Assembly: GCF_030814655.1 (NCBI RefSeq)
Contig: NZ_JAUSVK010000001.1
Coordinates: forward strand, 4,409,001 to 4,473,000
Source: Labrys monachus
GTDB taxonomy: Bacteria; Pseudomonadota; Alphaproteobacteria; Rhizobiales; Labraceae
Reading direction: 5' to 3'
DNA length: 64,000 nt
Made by a program: the position numbers and the translations under genes. Under the pieces are notes generated by a model that saw nothing but the letters and a program-made list of their open reading frames with translations, did no database searches and had not been told where the DNA came from. Below are positions 10,437-20,480 of the stretch, piece after piece. The stretch's first letter is position 1, and each line of letters opens with the position of its first letter.

Positions 10437-10922
10437 GAAAGGGCTTTCGGCGGGCGGGCGGGCGGCGCGCCCGAATCGGCAATGGATGGCAATGAAACGG
10501 AACCGGCGCGGCCGGAGACGAAGCCCGCCGGCCCGGCGGCAAGCGGCCGGACCGAACGCTGCCCTGCGGCAAGCCTTGGCTCACCAGGCCCAGCAGGCCT
10601 CTCCCGCCGGAGCATGACGGATTCAGGTCGAACCGCGGAGCCCGTCATGCCGGCTGAAGCGAAGCGAAAGGCCGGAACCCTTAACCGCACCATCGGCAGG
10701 ACGGCGTTCATGGATTCCGGGCTCGCCCTTCGGGCGCCCCGGCATGACGATCGCGATTCGATCCGAACGCATCACGCTTTAGTTAGGTTCGGGGGAGCGC
10801 TCCTGCAAGCGCATGCGCGGCGAATTCCCGCGAACCCCGGCCCGCCTCCGACCCGGCATGCCTCAGCAGAATTTTCAAGAGTCTTGCAGAGATCTCGAGC
10901 GTTCTCGCCCGTGAATCCCTGC
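10437..10922. other. Intergenic region with inverted repeats
   Basis: Gap between the ABC exporter start and the 3' end of the LysM gene, both on the minus strand. No gene is supported. It contains a set of related inverted-repeat arms (listed separately at 10607-10749). The stretch 10770-10920 shows nothing recognisable apart from probable promoter sequence for the exporter somewhere in the region. Confidence 0.5.
10607..10749. repeat. Intergenic palindromic repeat cluster (REP-like)
   Basis: Three copies of a short arm occur within 143 nt: CATGACGG at 10613-10620, CCGTCATGCCGG at 10642-10653 and CCGGCATGACG at 10739-10749. The middle arm can pair with either neighbour, giving a small or a large hairpin. 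Between the second and third arms, the GC-rich stretch around 10719-10740 can fold on itself. This looks like the dispersed intergenic palindromes common in alphaproteobacterial genomes, but only this one locus is in the window. Confidence 0.55.
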
Positions 10923-12989
10923 TCAGGGATTCTGCTTCTGCGGTATCACGAAGATCTGCCCGGGATAGATGCGGTTGGGATCGCGGATCTGGTCGGTGTT
11001 GGCATCATAGATCCACGTATAGCGAATGCCCCGGCCATAGGCCTTGCGCGAAATCCGCCACAGATTGTCGCCGCGCACGATCGTCGTCGTCCGGATCTCC
11101 GGAATGACGGCGACCGAGGGAGGGGCGGCGGCCTGCGTCGGCTTGGCCTCGTCCACCGGCACCGGCGCGGTTTCGGGCGTGGTCCGCGAGCCCGAAGCCG
11201 GCGGGGTCTGCGCCGGCCGCGCCGCCGAACCTTCGGCCGTCGCGCCGGCCGTGGAGGACTGCGCGGCGGACGGGACCGGCGGCACGGCGTGGCCGGCGGG
11301 CTGGCCGTCCGACGAAGCGACGGGCTTCTCGGAGGGGGCGGCCGCCTGATCGACGGCCGGCCCGGCCGGGGAAGCCGCCATCTTTTCGGCCGACGGGGTC
11401 GCCCCGTCCGCGACGGGCCCGTTCGACGGGGCCGCGGGGGTCAAGGCGGGACGGGCCGGCGTGCTGCCGACGGCAGCCGCGGGCTTGACCGCGGGCGCGA
11501 CGGCCGTCGCATCCGGCTGCATCTCCTGGCGCGGCAAGGCCGGCGCGGTCACGGCGGCATTGTGTGCCGAGGCCTGCGCCGCCGGCGCACCGGCGGGCGT
11601 GCTCGCCGGCCGGGGCGGCTGCGAGGCGGCCGCGACCACGGTCGGCGCCGAGGCCGCCAAAGTGCGGTCCGTCATCGCGAACGGCACCTCGGCGCGGGTA
11701 AGCACCCGCCCCGTCGCGGGCGCCACGTCGTCGACGCGCACCCGGTAATTGCCGGCAAGCATGCCCTTCTCGATCGTCAGGCCGAAGGAGCCGTCCTTGG
11801 CGGCCGTCACCGTCGCAACCGGTGTGTCGTTCAGATAGATGCGGATGGTGGCGCCCGGCTCGGCGGTGCCGGTGACGAAGAAGCGGCCGTTCTCGTCGGC
11901 CTCCACCGTCCTGATCGCGGCATTGGCGCGGGATGGCGTCTTGGCGGCTTCGGTCTTGCCGGCGGAGCCCGGCGTGGCGGCCGACGAGTGCGCAGGCGGC
12001 GTCGCCGCAGCGGTCGCGGGCACCGCCCGCGTCGGCGCCGCCGCCGAGGCCTGGGCATTCGCGACCACGCGATTGGCGGGCTTGACGGCGTCGGCGAGCA
12101 CGCGTGAGGGCATGTTGGGCGTCTCCAGCACCACGACGACCTCCTCGCCGGGATGCTCGGGCACGCGGACCGAGATCGACTGGTCCGATGTCGCCACGCG
12201 GCCGTCGGGCGTCGTCACGCGCAAGGTGAGCTCACACGGTCCCTTCGGCAGGGCCGGCGGCACGATCGCCCACTGGCCGCCGACATCGGCAACGGCGCGT
12301 GCATAGGGCTCGCCGTTGCGCAGCAATTCGACCGTCGCGCCCGGCGTGCCCTGCCCGGCCACCACGGCGTCCCCGTCCGGCCCGATGCGGACGATATCGA
12401 AGGTGGGCGGCGGAACGGGCTTGCTGTCGCCGTCCTGCTTGCCGTTGGCGTTCCCGGACGCGCCCGCGTCCGGCTTGGGCGCTGCAGCGACAATCGCCTG
12501 CTGCCCGGCAGCCGCCGGTACCGTTCCGGGTGTAGCGGCTGCCGATGCGGAAGGCTGGGGCGCGGCCTTGGCCGGCGGCTGCGACGGGGCGGCGCCGGGC
12601 GAGGCGGGCCCGGATTTCGCAGGCTTCGCCTCGGTGGCGACCGCCGCGGCACCGGAATCGCCCGGCTTGGACGTCTCGGATCCGCCGGCCTGCGAAGAGG
12701 CAACGGCCGGCTTGGAAAGATCAGGCTTGGAAACATCGGGCTCGGAGGCGGCGGGCTTGGCTTCCGATGCGACCGGCGTGGACGATTTGGCGGGGCCGGC
12801 CGCAGGCTTGACGGCGGCCTGATCGGAGGCCGGCTGCGTCTGCGCCGGGGGCGCACTTTCCGCGACTTTCTCCTGCGAGGCCGGCACGGCGGGTGCCGGC
12901 TCGCGCACCAGCACGCCATAGAGCGTGCCGACGCTGACGATGCTCGCCGCGCCGACAATGCCCGCTATAGTCTTCCACCCCGCCGCCAT
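10923..12989 (-). CDS. LysM peptidoglycan-binding protein with Ig-like domains
   Basis: Envelope protein of 688 aa. The start at 12989 is preceded by GGAGAG at good spacing and gives an N-terminal membrane anchor (TIAGIVGAASIVSVGTLYGV). A long Ala/Pro/Lys-rich linker follows. Two bacterial Ig-like segments come next: one beginning near VRIGPDGDAVVAGQGTPG, another near VEADENGRFFVTGTAEPG. A second low-complexity linker leads to a C-terminal LysM domain (TTTIVRGDNLWRISRKAYG ... IYPGQIFVIPQ). The layout suggests a protein tethered to the inner membrane that spans the periplasm and grips peptidoglycan. It is transcribed divergently from the LOG-family gene across a 354 nt spacer with a strong inverted repeat. 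Confidence 0.9.
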   Translation of the reverse strand: MAAGWKTIAGIVGAASIVSVGTLYGVLVREPAPAVPASQEKVAESAPPAQTQPASDQAAVKPAAGPAKSSTPVASEAKPAASEPDVSKPDLSKPAVASSQAGGSETSKPGDSGAAAVATEAKPAKSGPASPGAAPSQPPAKAAPQPSASAAATPGTVPAAAGQQAIVAAAPKPDAGASGNANGKQDGDSKPVPPPTFDIVRIGPDGDAVVAGQGTPGATVELLRNGEPYARAVADVGGQWAIVPPALPKGPCELTLRVTTPDGRVATSDQSISVRVPEHPGEEVVVVLETPNMPSRVLADAVKPANRVVANAQASAAAPTRAVPATAAATPPAHSSAATPGSAGKTEAAKTPSRANAAIRTVEADENGRFFVTGTAEPGATIRIYLNDTPVATVTAAKDGSFGLTIEKGMLAGNYRVRVDDVAPATGRVLTRAEVPFAMTDRTLAASAPTVVAAASQPPRPASTPAGAPAAQASAHNAAVTAPALPRQEMQPDATAVAPAVKPAAAVGSTPARPALTPAAPSNGPVADGATPSAEKMAASPAGPAVDQAAAPSEKPVASSDGQPAGHAVPPVPSAAQSSTAGATAEGSAARPAQTPPASGSRTTPETAPVPVDEAKPTQAAAPPSVAVIPEIRTTTIVRGDNLWRISRKAYGRGIRYTWIYDANTDQIRDPNRIYPGQIFVIPQKQNP

Positions 12990-13343
12990 CAGGCTCTCCA
13001 GACGCCGCACCCGCTCCCGCGGCCGCGAACAGCCATGCCGCGTTCGGCCATGCGTTTCGCACCGCGAGATCAACAATTCACAGTTTGTCCTTTATCGACA
13101 AAAGATCGCTCCCTGTCGATAAAAGCGCATTCAATAATGCCGCAATTCGCCGCACGCAGAGGTTGAAACGGCGCCAAAACCCATCGATGCCCGCGGCGCG
13201 GGCAAATCATGGCCTTTTTGTGAGCAGACTTCCAAGGCGTGGGCAAGGCCGCGTCATCTCGGAGAGACAGGTGGGGAATGCGACGATGGTGACACCGTTC
13301 AAGCGTCTTGACCATCCGCATGCTGCGATGCAGAACCGGTGAC
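12990..13343. other. Divergent promoter region (LysM gene / LOG gene)
   Basis: This 354 nt spacer separates two divergent genes and should contain both promoters. The main visible feature is the inverted repeat at 13091-13123. The part between 13140 and 13343 shows no gene and no other strong structure. Confidence 0.5.
13091..13123. promoter_or_regulatory. Perfect inverted repeat, candidate operator
   Basis: TTTATCGACA at 13091-13100 is mirrored exactly by TGTCGATAAA at 13114-13123, with a 13 nt spacer. The arm centres lie about 23 bp apart, roughly two helical turns, as expected for a dimeric or paired DNA-binding protein. The site lies about 100 bp upstream of the LysM gene start and 220 bp upstream of the LOG gene, so it could serve either. 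No cognate regulator is adjacent. Confidence 0.5.
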
Positions 13344-13946
13344 ATGACAAAACTTCGATCGATTTGCGTCTATTGCGGTTCCAGCAATGGGGTTCGCCCC
13401 TCCTATGTCGAGGGTGCTCAGCGGCTCGGGGCCGCCATGGCCTCGGCCGGGATCCGGCTGGTGTATGGCGGGGGCGATGTCGGCCTGATGGGCACCGTCG
13501 CCCGTTCGGTCATCGACAATGGCGGCCATGTCACCGGCATCATCCCGACCTTCCTGCAGCGGCGCGAGCGCATGCTGACGGCTGTCGAGGAGCTGATCGT
13601 CACCAAGGACATGCACGAGCGCAAGCGCCTGATGTTCGAGCGCGCCGATGCTTTCGTCGCCCTGCCCGGCGGGGTCGGCACGCTCGAGGAACTCGTCGAG
13701 CAATTGACCTGGGCGCAGCTCGGCCAGCACAGGAAGCCGATCGTCCTTGCCAATATCGACGGATTCTGGAGCCGTTTCCTCGACATCCTCGATCATATGC
13801 GGCGCGAAGGCTTCATTCGCGCCGAGATGGCGGTCGACGTGCTGATCGCCAACGATCCCGACGAGATCGTGCCGATGATCGCGGCGGCGGTCGAGAAGGT
13901 CACCAAGGCGCAGATGGAACTCAGAGTCGCGCCGACCGCGCTGTAG
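13344..13946 (+). CDS. LOG family protein (TIGR00730; nucleoside 5'-monophosphate phosphoribohydrolase-like)
   Basis: Rossmann-fold protein of 200 aa in the lysine-decarboxylase-like/LOG family. Characterised members release free base (cytokinin or other adenine derivatives) from nucleoside 5'-monophosphates. The start at 13344 gives the typical N-terminus MTKLRSICVYCGSSNG. The diagnostic motif PGGVGTLEEL is present near residue 100, as is the FLQRRERML region and an arginine in ERKRLMFERAD that matches the active-site pattern. The true substrate in this bacterium is not predictable. The gene converges with cimA, the two ends overlapping by 26 nt. Confidence 0.92.
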   Translation: MTKLRSICVYCGSSNGVRPSYVEGAQRLGAAMASAGIRLVYGGGDVGLMGTVARSVIDNGGHVTGIIPTFLQRRERMLTAVEELIVTKDMHERKRLMFERADAFVALPGGVGTLEELVEQLTWAQLGQHRKPIVLANIDGFWSRFLDILDHMRREGFIRAEMAVDVLIANDPDEIVPMIAAAVEKVTKAQMELRVAPTAL

Positions 13947-15558
13947 GTCCCGGAAGCACGGACATGCTGTCCGCGCCGGCCTTCAGCAGCTTGTAGGTGA
14001 TCGAATCCGTCAGGGCCTGGAACGAGGCGTCGATGATGTTGGCGGAGACGCCGACGGTGGTCCAGCGCTCTCCCGCGGCATCCTGGAATTCGATGAGGAC
14101 GCGCGTCACCGCGTCGGTGCCGCCCTGGAAGATGCGGACCTTGTAGTCCACGAGCTTGAGATCCTCGATATAGGACTGGTACTTGCCGAGATCCTTGCGC
14201 AGCGCCGTGTCGAGGGCGTTGACGGGGCCGTTGCCTTCCGCCGCCGAGATCAGGTCTTCCTCGCCGACCTTGACCTTGACGATCGCCTCCGAATAGCTGG
14301 CGAGTTCGCCGCGCGCGTTCCAGCGCCTTTCGACATTCACGCTGAAGCGCTCGACGAAGAAGAACTCCGGCACGGTGCCGAGAATGCGCTTGGCCAGCAG
14401 GAAGAAGGAGGCATCGGCGCCTTCATAGGCATAGCCCTGCGCCTCCTTGTCCTTGAGCGCGCCGAGAAGCCGGCCGAGCCTCGGATCATCCCTGTCGACG
14501 CCGACGCCGAGGCGTTCGAGTTCGGCGAGGATGTTGGATCGGCCCGCCTGGTCCGACACCAGCAGCTTGCGGCGGTTGCCGACGCTCTCCGGCGGCACAT
14601 GCTCATAGGTCGCGGGATCCTTGACCACGGCGGAGGCGTGGATGCCCGCCTTGGTCGCGAAGGCGGACGAGCCGACATAGGGCGCGTGGTGATCGGGCGT
14701 GCGGTTCAGCAGCTCGTCGAGCTGGCGCGAGACGCGGGTCAGGGTCTGCAGCTTCTCCGTCGTCACGCCGATCTCGAAGCGGTCGGCATAGGCCGGCTTG
14801 AGCAGCAGCGTCGGAATCAGCGAGGTGAGATTGGCATTGCCACAGCGTTCACCGAGCCCGTTGAGCGTGCCCTGGATCTGGCGCACGCCCGCGCGCAGCG
14901 CCGCGAGCGAATTGGCGACCGCCTGCTCGGTATCGTTATGGGCGTGGATGCCGAGATTGTCACCGGGAATGGCCTGCGCCACCTCGCCGACGATGCGCTC
15001 CACCTCGTGCGGCAGCGTGCCGCCATTGGTGTCGCACAGGACGACCCAGCGCGCGCCGGCCTCGAAGGCCGCGCGGGCGCAGGCGAGCGCATAGGCGGGA
15101 TTGGCCTTGTAGCCGTCGAAGAAATGCTCGCAGTCGAGCAGCACCTCGCGGCCGCGGGCGGCGGCCGCCGCGACGCTGTCGCGGATCGATTCGAGATTGT
15201 CGTCGAGGCCGATGCCGAGCGCCAGCCGCACCTGGTGGTCCCAGCTCTTGGCGACGAAGCACACCGCATCGGCCCTGGCGTCGAGAAGGCCCGCGACCCC
15301 GGGATCGTTGGCGGCCGAGCGCCCGGCCCGCTTCGTCATGCCGAAGGCGGTGAAGCGGGCCCTGAGCCCGTTGTCCGCGCTGAAGAATTCGGTATCGAGA
15401 GGATTGGCGCCGGGATAGCCGCCCTCGATATAGTCGATGCCGAGATCGTCGAGCAGATGGGCGATCGCCCGCTTGTCGGGCAGCGAGAAATCGACGCCGG
15501 TGGTCTGGGCGCCGTCGCGCAGGGTCGTGTCGAAGAGGTAGAGCCGGCTGCGGGTCAT
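13921..15558 (-). CDS. cimA: (R)-citramalate synthase
   Basis: Condenses pyruvate and acetyl-CoA to (R)-citramalate, opening the threonine-independent route to isoleucine. The 545-residue protein starts at 15558 ([19 protein letters not shown]), the HMGL/DRE-TIM signature with catalytic Arg-Asp. The metal-binding HAHND motif (GIHAHNDTEQAVANSLAALRAG) and GTLNGLGERCGNANLTSL follow. The C-terminal ~150 residues form the LeuA-type allosteric dimer domain (RVLIEFQDAAGERWTTVGVSANIIDAS). The family is long (about 530 aa), distinguishing it from short homocitrate synthases. The start overlaps the stop of the GNAT gene by four bases (ATGA), so it is the third gene of a coupled operon cysS-GNAT-cimA. 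Confidence 0.93.
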   Translation of the reverse strand: MTRSRLYLFDTTLRDGAQTTGVDFSLPDKRAIAHLLDDLGIDYIEGGYPGANPLDTEFFSADNGLRARFTAFGMTKRAGRSAANDPGVAGLLDARADAVCFVAKSWDHQVRLALGIGLDDNLESIRDSVAAAAARGREVLLDCEHFFDGYKANPAYALACARAAFEAGARWVVLCDTNGGTLPHEVERIVGEVAQAIPGDNLGIHAHNDTEQAVANSLAALRAGVRQIQGTLNGLGERCGNANLTSLIPTLLLKPAYADRFEIGVTTEKLQTLTRVSRQLDELLNRTPDHHAPYVGSSAFATKAGIHASAVVKDPATYEHVPPESVGNRRKLLVSDQAGRSNILAELERLGVGVDRDDPRLGRLLGALKDKEAQGYAYEGADASFFLLAKRILGTVPEFFFVERFSVNVERRWNARGELASYSEAIVKVKVGEEDLISAAEGNGPVNALDTALRKDLGKYQSYIEDLKLVDYKVRIFQGGTDAVTRVLIEFQDAAGERWTTVGVSANIIDASFQALTDSITYKLLKAGADSMSVLPGPTARSARL

Positions 15559-16075
15559 GACCGCATGCCCTGCGGGGCCCCGGCGAGATCCTTCTTCATC
15601 GTCGTATTGCCGATCCACTCGTCGCCGAGCACCACCGTGTTGCGCCGCTGCGCCTCGAAGCCGCGCCTCTCGAAGAAATCGCGGGCGCTGTCGCTCGCAT
15701 CGACCATCAGGCGGGTGGCGCCGCGCGCCTTGGCGAGCTGCTCGATCGCATTGTAGAGCAGGGTGGCGACGCCCTGCCCCGCGACCGCCGGATGGACGTA
15801 GAGCAGCGCGACCGTCTCCTTGCCCTCGAGCGCGATGAAGCCGACCGGAGCGCCGTCCACGGTGGCGACCAGCGTCAGGCACGCCGCCAGCTTGCGGCCG
15901 AAGGCTTCCTCGTCGTCAGCGCTGCCGGCCCAGGCTTCCTGCTGGAGTTCGGAATAGTCCTCGCCCGTGAGTTCGAGGACGCCGGCACGGAAGATCTCGG
16001 CCAGGATCGGGGTGTCGGCCGGCAGGAACGGCCGCAGGCCAGCCTTGGGCGTGCCGGTGAATCCGGTTGGGGCCG

Positions 16076-16079
<4 letters not shown>
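15555..16079 (-). CDS. GNAT family N-acetyltransferase
   Basis: Small acetyltransferase of 174 aa with the GNAT fold. Motif A is seen as [33 protein letters not shown], with the acetyl-CoA-binding Q/GxGxA/G signature as AGQGVA. Motif B lies around [29 protein letters not shown]. This resembles the PA4866/YafP-like N-acetyltransferases often found in rhizobia, but no substrate can be assigned. The start at 16079 overlaps the cysS stop by four bases (ATGA), and its stop overlaps the cimA start in the same way. Confidence 0.88.
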
Positions 16080-17518
<1,439 letters not shown>

Positions 17519-17830
17519 GGGTTCCCCACCTCGGCTGGCCGGGGCGTCCTGCGCTCAAGGTTTTGGGCGAATGACGGCGCCAGCCCGCGATGTCGCTAGC
17601 TGCAGATAATCCGCTGCAGGATTGCCGTCTCTTTCATGCGGGACCAATGTGCCATGCCTTGCGTTATGTCAAGCCACAGATGCGGTGGCTGGCGATGGTG
17701 ATGCAGGGAGGCAACAGAGATGGGGCAAAGTTTCCGGCCGGGGATTTACGGATGTTTAAAATCGCACTGCGATGGTAGTGACGCTCCGATATCGAACGGG
17801 GCGGTCCCCGTTCAGAAGCGTGTTTTTTCG
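17519..17830. other. Divergent spacer between cysS and a small secreted protein gene
   Basis: This spacer holds the cysS promoter and the leader of the downstream plus-strand gene. It includes a perfect hairpin close to that gene (17794-17813, listed separately). A stretch near 17700-17765 has a ribosome-binding-like GGGAGG before an ATG, but the resulting peptide simply runs into the gene starting at 17831 and adds no recognisable sequence. Confidence 0.45.
17794..17813 (+). promoter_or_regulatory. Leader hairpin ahead of the small secreted protein gene
   Basis: GAACGGGG and CCCCGTTC form a perfect 8-bp stem with a CGGT loop. Sixteen nt of other sequence, including a run of six T, separate it from the ATG at 17831. 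The layout resembles a leader attenuator or a stability hairpin, but the T run is not directly attached to the stem, so a standard terminator is doubtful. Confidence 0.4.
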
Positions 17831-18127
17831 ATGATCCCTCGTTATATCGTCCTGCTCGCCGCCCTGGCCGCGGCCACTCCCGCTTGCGCCCAGAACATCG
17901 CCTCCTTCGTCGTGCCCAATGATGACGGCTATGGCGTGGATGCCTGCCTCGAAAGCGGCAATGCCTGCGGCCAGCCGATCGCTACCGAATGGTGCGTCGC
18001 CAACGGCTACAGCCGCGCGATCAACTATCGCCAGCAGACGGCCGCCGACATCACCGGCAGCATCCGCCAGCCCACCGAAATCGCGGCCGCCCAGCCGCAT
18101 GCGATCGTGATCACCTGCGAGAAGTAG
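17831..18127 (+). CDS. Small secreted protein of unknown function
   Basis: Encodes 98 aa. The start at 17831 gives a clear Sec signal peptide (MIPRYIVLLAALAAATPACA, cleavage before QN). The mature part is about 78 residues with four cysteines (DACLESGNACG, ATEWCVAN and the terminal VITCEK), consistent with disulfides in the periplasm. It has no motif I recognise. It stands alone, convergent with creA (24 nt between the ends). Confidence 0.75.
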   Translation: MIPRYIVLLAALAAATPACAQNIASFVVPNDDGYGVDACLESGNACGQPIATEWCVANGYSRAINYRQQTAADITGSIRQPTEIAAAQPHAIVITCEK

Positions 18128-18151
18128 GCGGAGGCAAGCGCGCGGGCCGTC

Positions 18152-18673
18152 TCAATCGGTGACGAAGTCCCCGCATTTCGGCACGGGCTCGCCGCCCCAC
18201 GGCATCACCGGAACGGTCGAGGTCGAATTCTTCGGCGAGCCGTCGATCAGCTTGTCCGAATAGACCACATAGACCAGCACGTTGCGCTTGGCGTCGCAGC
18301 CGCGGACGACCTGCATCTTCTTGAACAAGAGCGAGCGGGACTGCCGGTAGACCAGCGCCCCCTGCTCGAATTTCGTCTTGAACTTGATCGGCCCGATCTG
18401 GCGGCAGGCGAGCGAGATGTCGGAGGTCTGCTCGGCAACGCCGAACATGCCCTTGAGGCCGCCCTTCTCCGGTACGGTGAAATGGCAGGCGACGCCCTCG
18501 ACGTCGGGATCATCGATGCCGTAGGTCGCGAGCTTGTCGTCGGGCGTCAGAAATTTCCACACGGTGGATTTCTTGAAGATCAGGTCGGGCTCTTCCGCCG
18601 CCGCCGGCAGTGGTGCGGCGGACATTCCCAGGACCATGACCGCGGCAAGGCAAGACAGAATTCTACGCAGCAT
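18152..18673 (-). CDS. creA: CreA family protein
   Basis: Periplasmic protein of the CreA family (173 aa), function unknown, widespread in Proteobacteria. The start at 18673 has a good GGAGG seven bases upstream and gives a signal peptide (LRRILSCLAAVMVLGMSAAPLPAAA). The family core is evident: FKKSTVWKFLTPDDKLATYGIDDPDVEGVACHF, DISLACRQIGPIKF, LLFKKMQVVRGCDAKRNVLVYVVYSDKLIDGSPKNSTSTVP. Conserved cysteines are present. Confidence 0.92.
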   Translation of the reverse strand: MLRRILSCLAAVMVLGMSAAPLPAAAEEPDLIFKKSTVWKFLTPDDKLATYGIDDPDVEGVACHFTVPEKGGLKGMFGVAEQTSDISLACRQIGPIKFKTKFEQGALVYRQSRSLLFKKMQVVRGCDAKRNVLVYVVYSDKLIDGSPKNSTSTVPVMPWGGEPVPKCGDFVTD

Positions 18674-18748
18674 CGGGACCTCCTCGTCATCCTGCATATG
18701 GGAAGGACCGCGGGCGAACGCCACCCCCGCCGCACCTGCGCAGCGCGC

Positions 18749-20077
18749 TTACGCCCCCAGGCGCGCCAATGCCCGCGCCCGTCCGATCAGCGGCAGCAGG
18801 GTCTTGAGCTCGGGCCCGTGGTCGAGGCCAGTCAAGGCGCGGCGAAGCGGCATGAACAAGGCCTTGCCCTTGGCGCCGGTTTCGGCCTTCACCGCGTCGG
18901 TCCAGGTGCTCCAGGTCCCCTCGGTCCAGGGCTCGGGCGGCAGCAGGGCGGCGGCCCGCGCCAGGAAATCGCCGTCGCCGGCATCCGCCTGCACCGGCCC
19001 GGTCACGACGTCCCACCACGTCTTGGCGTCCGCCAGCCGCACGACATTGCTGCGCACCGCAAGCCAGAATGCCTCGCCGCCGCCGACACCGAGCGCCTCG
19101 AGGCGGGCCGCCACCTCGGCATAGGGGGTTTCGTGGAGCAGGCGGGCGTTGAGCGTCTCGATCTCGGCGGGATCGAAGCGGGCCGGCGCCCGCGAGATGC
19201 GCGACAGGTCGACCAGCCCGGCGAGCGCCGCCAGCGAGGCGACCGGGCGGACCGCCTCGGCGGTACCGGTGAGCACGGCGAGGCTCGCAACCGCCATGGG
19301 CTCGAAGCCGGCCTCGCGCAGCGAGCCGATCGACAGGGCGCCGCTCCGCTTCGACAGCCCCTCGCCGCTCGCCGTGGTGAGAAGATTGTGGTGTGCGAAG
19401 GCCGGCACGGCCCCGCCCAGCGCCTCGAAGATCTCGATCTGCACCGCCGTGTTGGTGACGTGGTCCTCGCCGCGGATGATGTGGGTGACGCCGAGGTCGA
19501 TGTCGTCGACGACCGAGGGCAAGGTATAGAGATAGCCGCCGTCGGCGCGGATCAGCACCGGATCCGACAGCGAGGCGGTGTCGACATGGGCGTGGCCGCG
19601 CACGCCGTCTTCCCAGGACACGTTGCGGTGGTCGAGGAGGAAGCGCCAATGCCGACGGCGCCCTTCGGCCTCGAACGCCGCCTTCTGCTCCGCCGTGAGC
19701 CGGAGCGCCGCCCGGTCGTAGACGGGTGGCAGGCCGCGGGCCATCTGGCGCCGGCGCCGGCGCTCGAGTTCGTCCTCGCTTTCGTAGCAGGGATAGAGCA
19801 ACCCGGCGGCGCGCAGCTTCGCGGCGGCGGCATCGTAGAGCGCCATCCGCTGCGACTGCCTCACCGCCAGGTCCGGCGTCATGCCGAGCCAGGCGAGGTC
19901 GATGGCGATCGCCGTAGCGTATTCCTCCCGCGAGCGTTCCCGGTCGGTGTCGTCATAGCGCAGGATGAAACGGCCCCCGTCGCGCTTGGCCACGCACCAG
20001 TTGAGCAGGGCGGTGCGGATGTTTCCGATATGGATATAGCCGGTGGGGGACGGAGCGAAGCGGACGACGGGCGGCAT
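18749..20077 (-). CDS. gltX: Glutamate--tRNA ligase
   Basis: Class I synthetase charging tRNA-Glu (442 aa from the start at 20077, [19 protein letters not shown]). The catalytic signatures are [20 protein letters not shown] (HIGH) and a KMSKS-like [10 protein letters not shown]. The C-terminal anticodon-binding region is present up to [12 protein letters not shown]. It is slightly shorter than the usual 470 aa. Many alphaproteobacteria carry two gltX genes, one possibly charging tRNA-Gln, so this may be one of a pair; the second is not in the window. Confidence 0.93.
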   Translation of the reverse strand: MPPVVRFAPSPTGYIHIGNIRTALLNWCVAKRDGGRFILRYDDTDRERSREEYATAIAIDLAWLGMTPDLAVRQSQRMALYDAAAAKLRAAGLLYPCYESEDELERRRRRQMARGLPPVYDRAALRLTAEQKAAFEAEGRRRHWRFLLDHRNVSWEDGVRGHAHVDTASLSDPVLIRADGGYLYTLPSVVDDIDLGVTHIIRGEDHVTNTAVQIEIFEALGGAVPAFAHHNLLTTASGEGLSKRSGALSIGSLREAGFEPMAVASLAVLTGTAEAVRPVASLAALAGLVDLSRISRAPARFDPAEIETLNARLLHETPYAEVAARLEALGVGGGEAFWLAVRSNVVRLADAKTWWDVVTGPVQADAGDGDFLARAAALLPPEPWTEGTWSTWTDAVKAETGAKGKALFMPLRRALTGLDHGPELKTLLPLIGRARALARLGA

Positions 20078-20480
20078 GGAAGGCTTTCGACTGCGAAGGG
20101 ATCCCGAAGGGGAGCATGGCCCTATATCGCAGAATGCGGCTGCATAAGAAAGAAAGCGGCCGGGCGGCGGCGATCGCAGACGGAATCGTGAAGTTTCCGT
20201 GGCATCGCGCCCCGACGGCGCTTCCACAGGCAGGCGCCGCCGCACAGGCAGGCACTTGGTTCGATGTGAACGCCGGGATTATTCTCTTGATTCAGAAATC
20301 GGCTTCGGCCTTTATCGCAAATACGGTCCGTGCCGCCTCGTATCGATCTTCGCGTCGCATGACGCTAGGGAAAATGATTTGAAGCACCGTCGAAGAATTC
20401 ATTCTTTGTTTGCCCGCGGCCCTCAGTGTGTGCGGGAACCTGAAGCGAAGGATGCGGCGGGTGGAGCTGGGATAGAAGTG
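20078..20480. other. Divergent promoter region (gltX / MipA-OmpV gene)
   Basis: This 403 nt spacer separates the divergent gltX and MipA-like genes. It is less GC-rich around 20280-20420, as expected for promoters. No coding sequence, terminator or strong palindrome is evident. Open frames here are shadows or upstream extensions of the MipA frame. Confidence 0.45.
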
